Assembly (NCBI GenBank): GCA_945786935.1
Contig: CALZFY010000011.1
Coordinates: 1-38,557, forward strand
DNA: 38,557 bases
Reading direction: 5' to 3'
DNA from: HGM12587 sp945786935
GTDB taxonomy: Bacteria; Bacillota; Clostridia; Lachnospirales; Lachnospiraceae
Shown here: piece after piece, positions 16,639-24,547 of the stretch
Numbering within the stretch: position 1 is the first letter of the stretch
Layout of the letters: each line of letters begins with the position of its first letter
Program-made: the position numbers and the translations under genes
Notes under the pieces: model-generated
The model's database searches: none
Seen by the model: the letters and a program-made list of their open reading frames with translations, nothing else
Told to the model about the DNA's origin: nothing

Positions 16639-16702
16639 ACGAAAAAAGTGTTTTTAACGATTTCGTTAGAAATAAGGTTTCAAATGTTTTTTTTGCTATA
16701 CT
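16639..16702. promoter_or_regulatory. Intergenic control region between regulator and bactofilin genes
   Basis: The 170-base gap between the two divergent genes is A/T-rich. It has TAACGA (16655-16660) and TCGTTA (16663-16668) as an inverted repeat around TT, with a further AACGA copy near 16640, which could be an operator for the adjacent regulator. TATACT (16697-16702) is a reasonable -10 for the bactofilin gene, but no good -35 is visible, as expected for an activator-dependent promoter. The role is inferred. Confidence 0.35.
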
Positions 16703-16760
16703 AATGTCGATAAATGGCATATTTTGTAAAAAGGCATCATGTCTATAGCGAGGTCAGAAA

Positions 16761-17375
16761 ATGAGTACAAAAGTTGATAATGATTTGAAAAAGGCAAAAA
16801 AACAGGAAAATGATTTTAAAAAATCTGAAAGCAATTTTAAGAAAGCAGTGAATGAATTGCTTGGTACACCGCGACAGGAACAAAATAATAATTCCTCAAT
16901 TCCTAAAGAACCGGTTGTGGAAAACAGAGGATTTACGATGCCAAAAGAGACTGTTTCAGAAGGCAGAATGGCATATATTCCGAAAGATATCGTAATTTCC
17001 GGAAATATTTCAGCTGTATCGGATCTTAAAATCGCCGGACAAGTTGACGGAGATGTTTCCTGTGAAGGAAATATTGAACTTTCCGGAACGATTCATGGTA
17101 ATGTGACAGTTACGAATCTGAAGATGATACAGGGAACTCTTGAGGGAGAAGTCATTGTAGGGGAAAACATCACCATGGAGGAATCTTCTGTATTAAATGG
17201 AAATCTTACCGCAAAAAATGTGTATTCTAACGGAAAGATTAAAGGTCAGATTAAATCCTCAGAATTGGTGGAATTAAAAAACAATGCTTGTGTGGAAGGA
17301 GATATTGAGGCGAAAGTCTTTTCTGTAGCTGTTGGGGCTCATATAAGTGGTAAGGTGCATATCATCAATGAATGA
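16761..17375 (+). CDS. Bactofilin (polymer-forming cytoskeletal protein)
   Basis: 204 residues. Residues 1-35 are Lys-rich and predicted helical (KKAKKQENDFKKSESNFKK), then a polar linker, and from about 74 a bactofilin domain: repeated short strands such as ISGNISAVSDLKIAGQVDGDV and IELSGTIHGNVTV that build a right-handed beta helix. Bactofilins self-assemble into nucleotide-free filaments on the membrane and often recruit cell-wall enzymes. The next gene, a D,D-carboxypeptidase, overlaps it by 8 bases, a strong hint that the two work together. The ribosome site is only a weak GAGG-like sequence (GCGAGGTCAG) about 10 bases upstream of ATG 16761. Confidence 0.9.
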   Translation: MSTKVDNDLKKAKKQENDFKKSESNFKKAVNELLGTPRQEQNNNSSIPKEPVVENRGFTMPKETVSEGRMAYIPKDIVISGNISAVSDLKIAGQVDGDVSCEGNIELSGTIHGNVTVTNLKMIQGTLEGEVIVGENITMEESSVLNGNLTAKNVYSNGKIKGQIKSSELVELKNNACVEGDIEAKVFSVAVGAHISGKVHIINE

Positions 17376-18183
17376 GAAAAAGTATATCGGAAGTGTTCTG
17401 TTTTATAAACATTTGATTTTATCGGTGAATTTTCTGGTGATTATTCTGGCAATGGTGCTAAGTATCCGATTGTATGTGGTTAATCATCGTATCTCAGAAG
17501 AAATGCAAAAATCATATGATGAAATAGAACTGCTGCAGGAAAAGCTCGCGCACCTGGAAAATTTAGGCGATGTAGTCATTATAGAGGAAACTGAACTGAA
17601 GTTGAATTCTTCAGTTCAAAATGAGTCGTGGAAGCTTGTGCTTGTGAATGGAGAAAATTCTATAGAAAGCGATTTTCAGGTGGAGCTTGTAACGATTGCG
17701 GGGGGAGAAAAGGTAGATCAAAGGATAAAAGCTCCGCTGGAAAAAATGCTCGAAGCGATGCGGGCACAAGGAATGAATCCGATTGTTTGCTCCGGTTATC
17801 GAACCATAGAAAAGCAGGCGTCATTGTTTGAAGAGTGTATCAATCTCAAATTAAAAAAAGGAATTGACTATACGACGGCATTTTTCGAAACAAGGCAAAG
17901 ACAGGCACTCCCCGGTACCAGTGAGCATCATACAGGATTAGCAGTGGATATTGTTGGAAAGGGACATCAAAGTCTCGACTACTCACAGGAAAACACAAAA
18001 GAGGCGAAGTGGCTGGCTGAGCATTGTGCGGAGTACGGATTTATTCTGCGATATCCAAAGGATAAAATGTCTGTTACAGGTGTGGAATATGAATCCTGGC
18101 ATTTTCGTTATGTAGGTGAAGATGCTGCGAAGTATATTATGGAAAATAAAATCACCCTGGAAGAATACTTAAAGTCAGATTAA
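17368..18183 (+). CDS. Membrane-anchored M15B D,D-carboxypeptidase (VanY-like)
   Basis: 271 residues. A cytoplasmic N-terminus is followed by one membrane helix (about 14-37, HLILSVNFLVIILAMVLSIRL), a coiled-coil stretch (EEMQKSYDEIELLQEKLAHL, about 44-65), and a C-terminal zinc peptidase domain. Motifs are SGYRT, S185-E-H187-H-T-G-L-A-V-D194 and E242-S-W-H245-F-R. By family knowledge H187, D194 and H245 bind zinc and E242 is catalytic. It removes C-terminal D-Ala from peptidoglycan outside the cell. The ATG at 17368 overlaps the bactofilin stop, with AAGGTG upstream, so translation is probably coupled. No vancomycin-resistance genes (vanH/A/X) are nearby, so a wall-shape role is more likely than resistance. 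Confidence 0.92.
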   Translation: MNEKKYIGSVLFYKHLILSVNFLVIILAMVLSIRLYVVNHRISEEMQKSYDEIELLQEKLAHLENLGDVVIIEETELKLNSSVQNESWKLVLVNGENSIESDFQVELVTIAGGEKVDQRIKAPLEKMLEAMRAQGMNPIVCSGYRTIEKQASLFEECINLKLKKGIDYTTAFFETRQRQALPGTSEHHTGLAVDIVGKGHQSLDYSQENTKEAKWLAEHCAEYGFILRYPKDKMSVTGVEYESWHFRYVGEDAAKYIMENKITLEEYLKSD

Positions 18184-18189
18184 AATCCG

Positions 18190-18232
18190 AAAAAATTACC
18201 GGGAGGCATAAAAAGCCTTCCGGTAATTTTTT
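18190..18232 (+). terminator. Strong terminator after the bactofilin/VanY-like pair
   Basis: An 18-bp stem pairs 18190-18207 with 18215-18232, with one G-U pair and a 7-base loop (ATAAAAA); the core is ATTACCGGGAGGC / GCCTTCCGGTAAT. The 3' arm ends in six T residues. It closes the surface island. Confidence 0.93.
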
Positions 18233-18268
18233 GTAACATAAACTTTTTGTGATATACGGAGGGTTGTT

Positions 18269-18296
18269 TTGAACATCTGTTTTGTGTTATTATAAA
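18269..18296 (+). promoter_or_regulatory. Promoter of the flavoprotein-cmk-ispH-rpsA operon
   Basis: TTGAAC (18269-18274), 16-base spacer and TATAAA (18291-18296) lie 48 bases upstream of the flavoprotein start and just after the preceding terminator. Confidence 0.55.
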
Positions 18297-18343
18297 TCAG
18301 GCAAATTTTCTTTCATCATGTCAGAAAAAAGGAGTTTATATAG

Positions 18344-19528
18344 ATGAGTAAGGTTGCAGTGGTAGGTGGCGGAGCCGCCGGGATGTTTGCCTCGATTTTT
18401 GCGGCGGGAAATGGAAATGAAGTTCATGTCTTTGAAAAAAATGAGAAGCTTGGGAAGAAGCTTTTTATTACAGGGAAAGGACGCTGCAATGTGACAAATG
18501 CGGCAGATATAGAAGGCCTGCTTTCTAATGTTCGTGCCAATCCCAAGTTTTTGTATAGTGCCTTTTATGGATGTACCAATGAAATGGTGATGGATTTCTT
18601 TGAAAAGGAAGGGTGTCGTCTGAAGGTGGAGAGGGGAGACAGAGTGTTTCCGCTGTCAGATCATTCGTCAGATATTATCACAACATTGGAACGTGCCATG
18701 AAAAAAGCGGGAGTGAAGATCCATCTTCATCATGAGGTGAAGTCTTTGGAGGAGCTGACAGGTTTTGATTCCATCATCGTAGCCACAGGGGGCATGTCCT
18801 ACCAATCTACCGGATCTACCGGCGATGGTTACCGTTTTGCAAAAGATCTGGGACTAAAAGTGACAGAGCTGACTCCGGGGCTTGTTCCCTTTAATATTGA
18901 GGGGGAAATCCCCAAAATGCTGCAGGGGTTGTCTTTGAAAAATGTGACTGCGGCAATTTATGATGGGAAAAAGGAGCTTTATAAAGACTTTGGGGAAATG
19001 CTTTTTACCCATTTTGGTGTCAGCGGTCCCCTGATCCTAACCGGAAGTTCTTTTGTTTCCAAACAAATTAAGAAGGGGCCTCTTCGTCTGGTCATCGATC
19101 TGAAGCCTGCTTTGACGAAGGAGCAGCTGGATGCCAGACTTTTAAGAGAATTTGAAGAAGGTAAAAACAAGCAGTTTAAAAATGTTTTGGGCGGCTTATT
19201 TCCTGCAAAGCTTATTCCGGTTATGATTGATTTAAGCGGCATCGAACCGGAAAAGAAGGTTAACGAAATTTCCAGAGTGGAGCGGGAGGCTTTCATCAAC
19301 CTGATCAAAGGTTTTGAACTGACCATCACCTCTCTTCGGGGCTGGAATGAGGCTATCATCACCCGTGGCGGAGTTTCCGTAAAAGAGATCAATCCATCTA
19401 CCATGGAATGTAAAAACCATCCGGGCATTTATTTTGTCGGAGAAGTCCTTGACCTTGATGCCAAAACCGGAGGCTTTAACCTGCAGATTGCCTGGTCAAC
19501 AGCCTATCTTGCAGGAATCAGTGTGTAA
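18344..19528 (+). CDS. FAD-dependent oxidoreductase, YhiN/HI0933 (BaiN-like) family
   Basis: 394 residues. The N-terminal dinucleotide-binding motif is VAVVGGGAAGMFASIFAA, followed by FEKNEKLGKKLFITGKGRCNVTNA, which is the signature of the HI0933/BaiN family. The late FAD segment YFVGEVLDLDAKTGGFNLQIAWSTA is also conserved. The family is a flavoprotein reductase/oxidase of poorly known substrate; one member, BaiN of Clostridium scindens, has been implicated in bile-acid reduction, but most are housekeeping and precede cmk in Clostridia, as here. A bile-acid role is therefore not claimed. GGAG is 9 bases before ATG 18344. Confidence 0.92.
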   Translation: MSKVAVVGGGAAGMFASIFAAGNGNEVHVFEKNEKLGKKLFITGKGRCNVTNAADIEGLLSNVRANPKFLYSAFYGCTNEMVMDFFEKEGCRLKVERGDRVFPLSDHSSDIITTLERAMKKAGVKIHLHHEVKSLEELTGFDSIIVATGGMSYQSTGSTGDGYRFAKDLGLKVTELTPGLVPFNIEGEIPKMLQGLSLKNVTAAIYDGKKELYKDFGEMLFTHFGVSGPLILTGSSFVSKQIKKGPLRLVIDLKPALTKEQLDARLLREFEEGKNKQFKNVLGGLFPAKLIPVMIDLSGIEPEKKVNEISRVEREAFINLIKGFELTITSLRGWNEAIITRGGVSVKEINPSTMECKNHPGIYFVGEVLDLDAKTGGFNLQIAWSTAYLAGISV

Positions 19529-19551
19529 TTACAATAAAAAGGAGAATAGAT

Positions 19552-20208
19552 ATGGCATTTAATGTAGCAATTGACGGACCTGCAGGTGCAGGCAAAAGCA
19601 CCATTGCAAAAATGGTGGCAAAGGAAAAAGGATTTATTTATGTAGATACAGGAGCAATGTACCGTGCCATGGCACTTTATTTCCTCAAAAAAGGCATCCG
19701 CCCGGAAGAAAGTGATAAGATCAGTGCAGCAGTTGACGGTGCAGATGTCACGATTGAATATGTGAACGGAGAGCAGCAGGTTCTCTTAAACGGAGAAAAC
19801 GTAACACCATATTTAAGAACCGAAGAGGTGGGAAATATGGCTTCTGTAAGTTCGACAAATGCAGATGTCAGAAGAAAGCTGGTAGAATTGCAGCAGAAGC
19901 TTGCCGCAACCTCCAATGTAGTCATGGACGGCAGGGACATTGGTACCTGTGTTCTTCCCAATGCAGATGTGAAGGTGTATCTGACAGCCAGTTCCGTGGT
20001 ACGTGCAAACAGGCGTTATAAGGAGCTGATCGAAAAAGGGCAGGAAGCAGACTGGGACACCATAAAAAAAGACATTGAAGAACGCGATTACAGAGATATG
20101 AACCGTGATATTTCCCCACTTCGTCAGGCAGAGGATGCGATTCTCATTGATTCTTCTGATATGACCATTGAGGAAAATGTTCAGACGATTTTAAATCTGA
20201 TGAATTAA
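19552..20208 (+). CDS. cmk: Cytidylate kinase
   Basis: 218 residues. The P-loop GPAGAGKSTIAK lies at 9-20, followed by the family segment GFIYVDTGAMYRAMALYFL, MDGRDIGTCVLPNADVKVYLTAS and RDYRDMNRDISPLRQAEDAILID. It phosphorylates CMP and dCMP with ATP. AAGGAG is upstream of ATG 19552. It sits between the flavoprotein gene and ispH with short gaps, so it is co-transcribed. Confidence 0.97.
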   Translation: MAFNVAIDGPAGAGKSTIAKMVAKEKGFIYVDTGAMYRAMALYFLKKGIRPEESDKISAAVDGADVTIEYVNGEQQVLLNGENVTPYLRTEEVGNMASVSSTNADVRRKLVELQQKLAATSNVVMDGRDIGTCVLPNADVKVYLTASSVVRANRRYKELIEKGQEADWDTIKKDIEERDYRDMNRDISPLRQAEDAILIDSSDMTIEENVQTILNLMN

Positions 20209-20223
20209 AGGGTGATTTTGTAA

Positions 20224-21084
20224 ATGAGTATAGAAGTAAAACTTGCAAAAACTGCCGGATTTTGTTTCGGCGTTAAAAGAGCTGTGGATACAGTGTATAA
20301 AGAAGCAGAAAAAAATAAGGAGTGCATTTATACATTCGGTCCCATCATCCATAATGAACAGGTGGTAAGTGACCTGGAAAAGAACGGGGTATTTGTGGTA
20401 AATTCCACAGAAGAATTAAAAACGTTGAAACCGGGAACAACAGTGATCGTCCGATCCCATGGGGTCGGAAAGTCTGTCTATGATCTGATGGAACAGTGTG
20501 AACTCCACGTGGTGGATGCAACCTGTCCCTTTGTAAAAAAGATTCATCGGATCGTGGAACGTGAGAGTGCGGCAGGAAAGCATATCATTATTATCGGAAA
20601 TGACAAACATCCGGAAGTAGAAGGCATCAAAGGATGGGTCCGGGGTATGGCTACCGTCATTGAAACTGCAAAGGAAGCCAATGACTTTGCTGCCATGAAA
20701 GGTGAACAACTATGTATTGTTTCCCAAACGACATTTAATTACAACAAATTTCAAGATTTAGTTGAAATTATTTCAAAAAAAGGGTATGATGTAGAGAGTA
20801 TAAATACGATTTGCAATGCGACTGAGGAACGCCAGACCGAAGCCAAAATTATTGCCGGTTCAGTTGACAGTATGATTGTGATCGGCGGTAGTCATAGTTC
20901 TAATACGCAGAAGTTATTCGAGATTTGTAAAAAAGAATGTGAAAATACCTGCTATATTCAAACACTGGAAGATCTTGATATCGAGAGCCTGAAAGGTGCG
21001 AAAACCGTAGGTATTACCGCAGGGGCTTCCACCCCAAACAATATTATTGAGGAGGTTCAAAAACATGTCAGAATTAAGTTTTGA
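20224..21084 (+). CDS. ispH: 4-hydroxy-3-methylbut-2-enyl diphosphate reductase
   Basis: 286 residues. The three 4Fe-4S cysteines are present: C14 in AGFCFGVKRAV, C101 in DATCPFVKKIH and C197 in TICNATEERQ. The substrate-binding SHGVG and GGSHSSNTQKL segments are also there. It performs the last step of the MEP pathway, making IPP and DMAPP. In many Clostridia IspH is fused to ribosomal protein S1; here it has its own stop (21082-21084), but the next gene starts 20 bases before it in another frame. The ribosome site for ATG 20224 is weak (AGGGTGATT). Confidence 0.97.
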   Translation: MSIEVKLAKTAGFCFGVKRAVDTVYKEAEKNKECIYTFGPIIHNEQVVSDLEKNGVFVVNSTEELKTLKPGTTVIVRSHGVGKSVYDLMEQCELHVVDATCPFVKKIHRIVERESAAGKHIIIIGNDKHPEVEGIKGWVRGMATVIETAKEANDFAAMKGEQLCIVSQTTFNYNKFQDLVEIISKKGYDVESINTICNATEERQTEAKIIAGSVDSMIVIGGSHSSNTQKLFEICKKECENTCYIQTLEDLDIESLKGAKTVGITAGASTPNNIIEEVQKHVRIKF

Positions 21085-22192
21085 ACAGATGTTGGAAGAT
21101 TCATTGAAAACTATTAGAACAGGAGAGGTTGTCGACGGAACAGTTATCAGCGTAAAAGAAGACGAAGCTGTTTTAAATATTGGTTACAAGTCTGACGGTA
21201 TTCTTACAAGAAACGAATACACAAACACTGCAAATGTTGACTTAAGAACATTGATCAACGTTGGCGACACAATGGAAGTGAAAGTTCTGAAAGTTAACGA
21301 TGGCGAAGGACAGGTTCTCTTAACCTATAAGAGACTTGCAGCAGAAAAAGGAAGCAAGAGATTAGAAGAAGCTTTCGAAAACAAAGAAGTATTAAAAGCA
21401 AAAGTAGCAGAAGTATTAGCAGGCGGCTTAAGTGTTGTTGTGGATGAATCCAGAGTATTCATTCCTGCAAGCCTTGTTTCTGATACTTATGAAAAGGATC
21501 TGACAAAATATGCAGATCAGGAAATCGAATTTGTAATCAGCGAATTCAATCCTAAGAGAAGACGTATCATCGGTGACAGAAAGCAGCTTCTGGTTGCTAA
21601 AAAAGCGGAAGCACAGAAAGCATTATTTGAAAGAATTGCAGTTGGTGATGTTGTAGAAGGTACTGTAAAGAATGTTACAGATCTCGGTGCATTCATCGAC
21701 TTAGGCGGAGCAGACGGACTCCTTCACATTTCTGAAATGTCCTGGGGAAGAATCGAAAGCCCGAAAAAAGTATTTAAAGTTGGCGATGTAGTGAAAGCTT
21801 ACATCAAAGACATCAACGGAACAAAAATCGCACTTTCTATGAAATTCGATGACGAAAATCCATGGAAAGATGCAGATGTGAAATATGCAGTTGGCAATGT
21901 AGTAGAAGGAAAGGTTGCCCGTATGACAGACTTCGGAGCATTTGTAGAATTGGCTCCGGGTGTAGATGCACTTCTTCATGTTTCTCAGATTTCCAAGGAT
22001 CATGTTGAGAAACCATCAGATGTTTTAGCTATCGGTGATGTGATCACAGCGAAAGTTGTTGATTTCAACGAAGAAGACAAGAAGATCAGCTTAAGTATCA
22101 AAGCATTAGCTCCGGCAGCAGAACCGGCTGCAGAGGATGATGCAGATGTAGCTGACGTAGATATTGATGCAGTTGCAGCAGAAGTAGAATAA
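21065..22192 (+). CDS. rpsA: 30S ribosomal protein S1-type, four S1 domains
   Basis: 375 residues starting MSELSFEQMLEDSLKTIRTG. Four S1 RNA-binding repeats are visible at about 19-88, 106-170, 192-260 and 277-346 (for example VVEGTVKNVTDLGAFIDLGGADGLLHISEMSWGRI-type and VVEGKVARMTDFGAFVELAPG-type repeats), then an acidic Ala-rich tail. It helps initiation on mRNAs, or acts as an RNA-binding regulator, as in other low-GC Gram-positives. ATG 21065 is chosen because AGGAGG lies 9 bases upstream and the conserved N-terminus starts there; the longer frame from 21047 lies within ispH. It overlaps ispH by 20 bases and ends at a terminator. Confidence 0.95.
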   Translation: MSELSFEQMLEDSLKTIRTGEVVDGTVISVKEDEAVLNIGYKSDGILTRNEYTNTANVDLRTLINVGDTMEVKVLKVNDGEGQVLLTYKRLAAEKGSKRLEEAFENKEVLKAKVAEVLAGGLSVVVDESRVFIPASLVSDTYEKDLTKYADQEIEFVISEFNPKRRRIIGDRKQLLVAKKAEAQKALFERIAVGDVVEGTVKNVTDLGAFIDLGGADGLLHISEMSWGRIESPKKVFKVGDVVKAYIKDINGTKIALSMKFDDENPWKDADVKYAVGNVVEGKVARMTDFGAFVELAPGVDALLHVSQISKDHVEKPSDVLAIGDVITAKVVDFNEEDKKISLSIKALAPAAEPAAEDDADVADVDIDAVAAEVE

Positions 22193-22214
22193 AATTTACT
22201 TATCAGAAAATGCG

Positions 22215-22243
22215 GGGCATACGTTTGTATGCCCTTATTTTTT
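22215..22243 (+). terminator. Terminator after rpsA
   Basis: GGGCATAC (22215-22222), loop GTTT, GTATGCCC (22227-22234), followed by a T-rich tract TTATTTTTT. Classic intrinsic terminator. Confidence 0.95.
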
Positions 22244-22259
22244 CATAATGTATAGAAAA

Positions 22260-22285
22260 GTATCTGAAAGGTACTGAACAGATAC
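22260..22285 (+). repeat. Inverted repeat upstream of rnfC-like gene
   Basis: GTATCTG (22260-22266) and CAGATAC (22279-22285) are exact reverse complements with a 12-base spacer, about 20 bases before the rnfC-like start. It could be an operator or leader hairpin. I could not find a good promoter next to it. Confidence 0.4.
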
Positions 22286-22306
22286 ATAGAAAGGATGTAA
22301 CGTAAC

Positions 22307-23605
22307 ATGGCACATTTTACCTTTCGCGGCGGAATCAAGCTGCGCGAGAATAAAGACAGAACGAAAAATCTGGCCATTGAGGAAGTTTTACCCGGAAAAA
22401 CTTTACTGTTTCCGTTAAACCATCAGGAAAAACCACTTGTGATTCCGGGAGAATATGTACTCGCAGGACAGCTGCTTGCGAGAGCAGAGGATGAGTCCAT
22501 GTCTAGGGTTCATTGCTCTGTATCCGGTTTTGTGAAAGAAATTGTGGAGAGGGAAATGATTTCCGGTGAAACGATTCCCTGCATTGTGATTGAAAATGAC
22601 GAAAATTATAAGGAAATAGATTTTGGCGATTTTGTGGAGGCTGATGATCTGGATAACAGGCAGATTCTTACCAGAATCATGAGTGCCGGTGTGGTAGATT
22701 CCAATGGAAGTGGAGAGCCTTTCTGGCAGAAGCTGGATGTGAAGGAGCCTAACAAAATCCGTCATATTATTGTAAATTGTGTAGAGAGTGAACCATATCT
22801 TACGTCCAGATACCGCTGTTGTGTAGAACGTCCGGAATGGATCGTGGAGGGACTTCGGATCATACTGAAAATGTTTCCCAATGCCAAGGGCATTTTAGCC
22901 GTGGAGAATGGACAACAGGAGGCGATTACTTCCCTGCAAAAGATCCTGGCTGATTCCAGAAATATGAAGATCATTCCCATGAAGTGCAAATACCCTCAGG
23001 ATGCTGAACGTATGCTGATCTATGCCTGCACGGGAAAACAGATTAATTCCCATAAAACAGCAGAAGATGCCAGATGTATCGTTATGAACTCTGATACGGT
23101 CTATGCCATCTGTAATGCAGTAACCTTTGGAAAACCAATGTATAAGAGACTGATCACGGTTTCGGGGGAATGTATCGAAAATCCGAAAAACATGGAAGTA
23201 TCCGTAGGAACCATGCTTTCAGACCTTGTAGCTGCTACCGGAGAATTTAGCGAAACTCCGAAACAGCTGATCGCAGGCGGTTCCATGAGAGGCACTTATG
23301 TGAAAAATCTGGAATATCCGGTGACGAAAGAACTTTCTGCATTGCTTGCTTTAAAGAACGAATATCCTCATCCCCAGGAGCTGCCGGAATGTATCGGATG
23401 CGGTTACTGTGTGGATGTATGTAATGAACAGCTTCTTCCCACAAGACTGGTGAAAGCGGCTTTAGAAGATCGAAAAGAGATGTTTGTAAGCTTAGGTGGA
23501 ATGGAATGCTGTGAATGCGGCTCCTGCAGCTACATTTGTCCGGCATCAAGAAATCTTACCCAGATCATCAGACAGATGAAACATAATATTCGGGAAGAGG
23601 AGTAG
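22307..23605 (+). CDS. RnfC-like electron-transport protein lacking the glycine-rich nucleotide motif
   Basis: 432 residues of RnfC layout: N-terminal FRGGIKLRENKDRT segment, a barrel-sandwich region (residues about 30-95), a central flavoprotein domain with VNCVESEPYLT (family INGAECEPYLT), an SLBB-like region (RLITVSGECIENPKNMEVSVGT), and two ferredoxin clusters with C362, C365, C368, C372 and C401, C404, C407, C411. In true RnfC the GGAGFPT-type motif binds FMN/NADH. Here the equivalent stretch (127-138) reads AGVVDSNGSGEP, so NADH binding is doubtful. Only an RnfD-like gene follows; G, E, A and B are absent from the window. AAAGGATG lies about 10 bases upstream of the ATG. Confidence 0.88.
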   Translation: MAHFTFRGGIKLRENKDRTKNLAIEEVLPGKTLLFPLNHQEKPLVIPGEYVLAGQLLARAEDESMSRVHCSVSGFVKEIVEREMISGETIPCIVIENDENYKEIDFGDFVEADDLDNRQILTRIMSAGVVDSNGSGEPFWQKLDVKEPNKIRHIIVNCVESEPYLTSRYRCCVERPEWIVEGLRIILKMFPNAKGILAVENGQQEAITSLQKILADSRNMKIIPMKCKYPQDAERMLIYACTGKQINSHKTAEDARCIVMNSDTVYAICNAVTFGKPMYKRLITVSGECIENPKNMEVSVGTMLSDLVAATGEFSETPKQLIAGGSMRGTYVKNLEYPVTKELSALLALKNEYPHPQELPECIGCGYCVDVCNEQLLPTRLVKAALEDRKEMFVSLGGMECCECGSCSYICPASRNLTQIIRQMKHNIREEE

Positions 23606-23614
23606 GAGGAGTTC

Positions 23615-24547
23615 ATGGAACTGTTAACAAAAGGAATGACGGCGCCTTTTCAGAGGAGCTTTATGACGACAGAACATATCATACTGTGTGTGATTCTGGC
23701 TTTGTTTCCGGCCGGGATCCATGGAGTTTTTCGCTTTGGACTTCATGCAGGACTTCTGATTCTGGTATCCTGCGGGTCTTCTGTTGCTACAGAATATATT
23801 TACCAGAAAATCGCTAAAAGACCGGTAACGGTAAAACAATGCCGTGGGCTTTTGATGGGACTTTTGATGGCATATTGTCTGCCACCGGGACTTTCCTTAT
23901 ATCTGGGAGCCCTTGCGGGAGCGGTTTGTGCACTTTTCATGGAGCTTAGCCTTCAATTTTTTAAAAGAAATGTGGTAAGTCCGGTGATCTTAACAAGACT
24001 TTTGATGTCACTTGCCTTTCAGGCAGAAATGTCCGTATATCCTTTGGATGGACTGACCATGGCAACCCCTATGGCTGTTTTAAAGGAAGAAGGAACAGTG
24101 AATGTTCTGTATATGATCCTTGGAAAAACCGGTGGATGTATCGGAGAAACTTCAGCACTTTGGCTTTGTGTCGGAGCAATGTTTTTGATCATGGTTGGAA
24201 TCATGGATTTCAGGGTTGCGGGAATGTATCTGTTTTCTTTTGCGGCATTTCTTGCAATTTTTGGAGGACATGGTTTAAGCTCCTACTATCTGAGTGCCCA
24301 GTTAGCCGGAGGCGGTTTTATGCTGGCTTTGTGGTTTATTGCACCGGCTTATTCAAGTTTACCAATTACGAAGGGCGGAAGATGGTTTTATGGAATCGTA
24401 CTGGGAATTTTCAGCGGATTTTTCCGTTTATTTGGACCATCTGCGGAAAATCTGTGTATTGCGATCCTGCTTGCAAATTTATGCGTGCCGCTTCTTGAAA
24501 AAATTACAATTCGCCATCCCTTTGGCGTGGAAAAGGAACGTTTATGA
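23615..24547 (+). CDS. RnfD/NqrB-like membrane flavoprotein
   Basis: 310 residues with about nine or ten membrane helices. Family marks are RNVVSPVILTRLL (like the NP-A-R motif of RnfD), LDGLTMATP around 144-152, which resembles the covalent-FMN site (S/TxAT, candidate T151), and the late segment LPITKGGRWFYGIVLGIFSGFFRLFG. RnfD carries covalently bound FMN and riboflavin-type cofactors and takes part in ion-coupled electron flow between ferredoxin and NAD. The usual ATDP segment in the last third is replaced by IAPAY. GGAGGAG is upstream of the ATG, 10 bases after the rnfC-like stop. Its stop overlaps the ruvA start (ATGA). Confidence 0.85.
   Translation: MELLTKGMTAPFQRSFMTTEHIILCVILALFPAGIHGVFRFGLHAGLLILVSCGSSVATEYIYQKIAKRPVTVKQCRGLLMGLLMAYCLPPGLSLYLGALAGAVCALFMELSLQFFKRNVVSPVILTRLLMSLAFQAEMSVYPLDGLTMATPMAVLKEEGTVNVLYMILGKTGGCIGETSALWLCVGAMFLIMVGIMDFRVAGMYLFSFAAFLAIFGGHGLSSYYLSAQLAGGGFMLALWFIAPAYSSLPITKGGRWFYGIVLGIFSGFFRLFGPSAENLCIAILLANLCVPLLEKITIRHPFGVEKERL

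Noticed and set aside
17368..18183. Vancomycin-resistance vanY
   Set aside because: No vanH, vanA/B-type ligase, vanX or vanRS-type cluster order is present; the overlap with a bactofilin gene points to wall shaping instead.
18344..19528. Bile-acid baiN assignment
   Set aside because: The family is widespread in Clostridia upstream of cmk, and no other bai genes are in the window.
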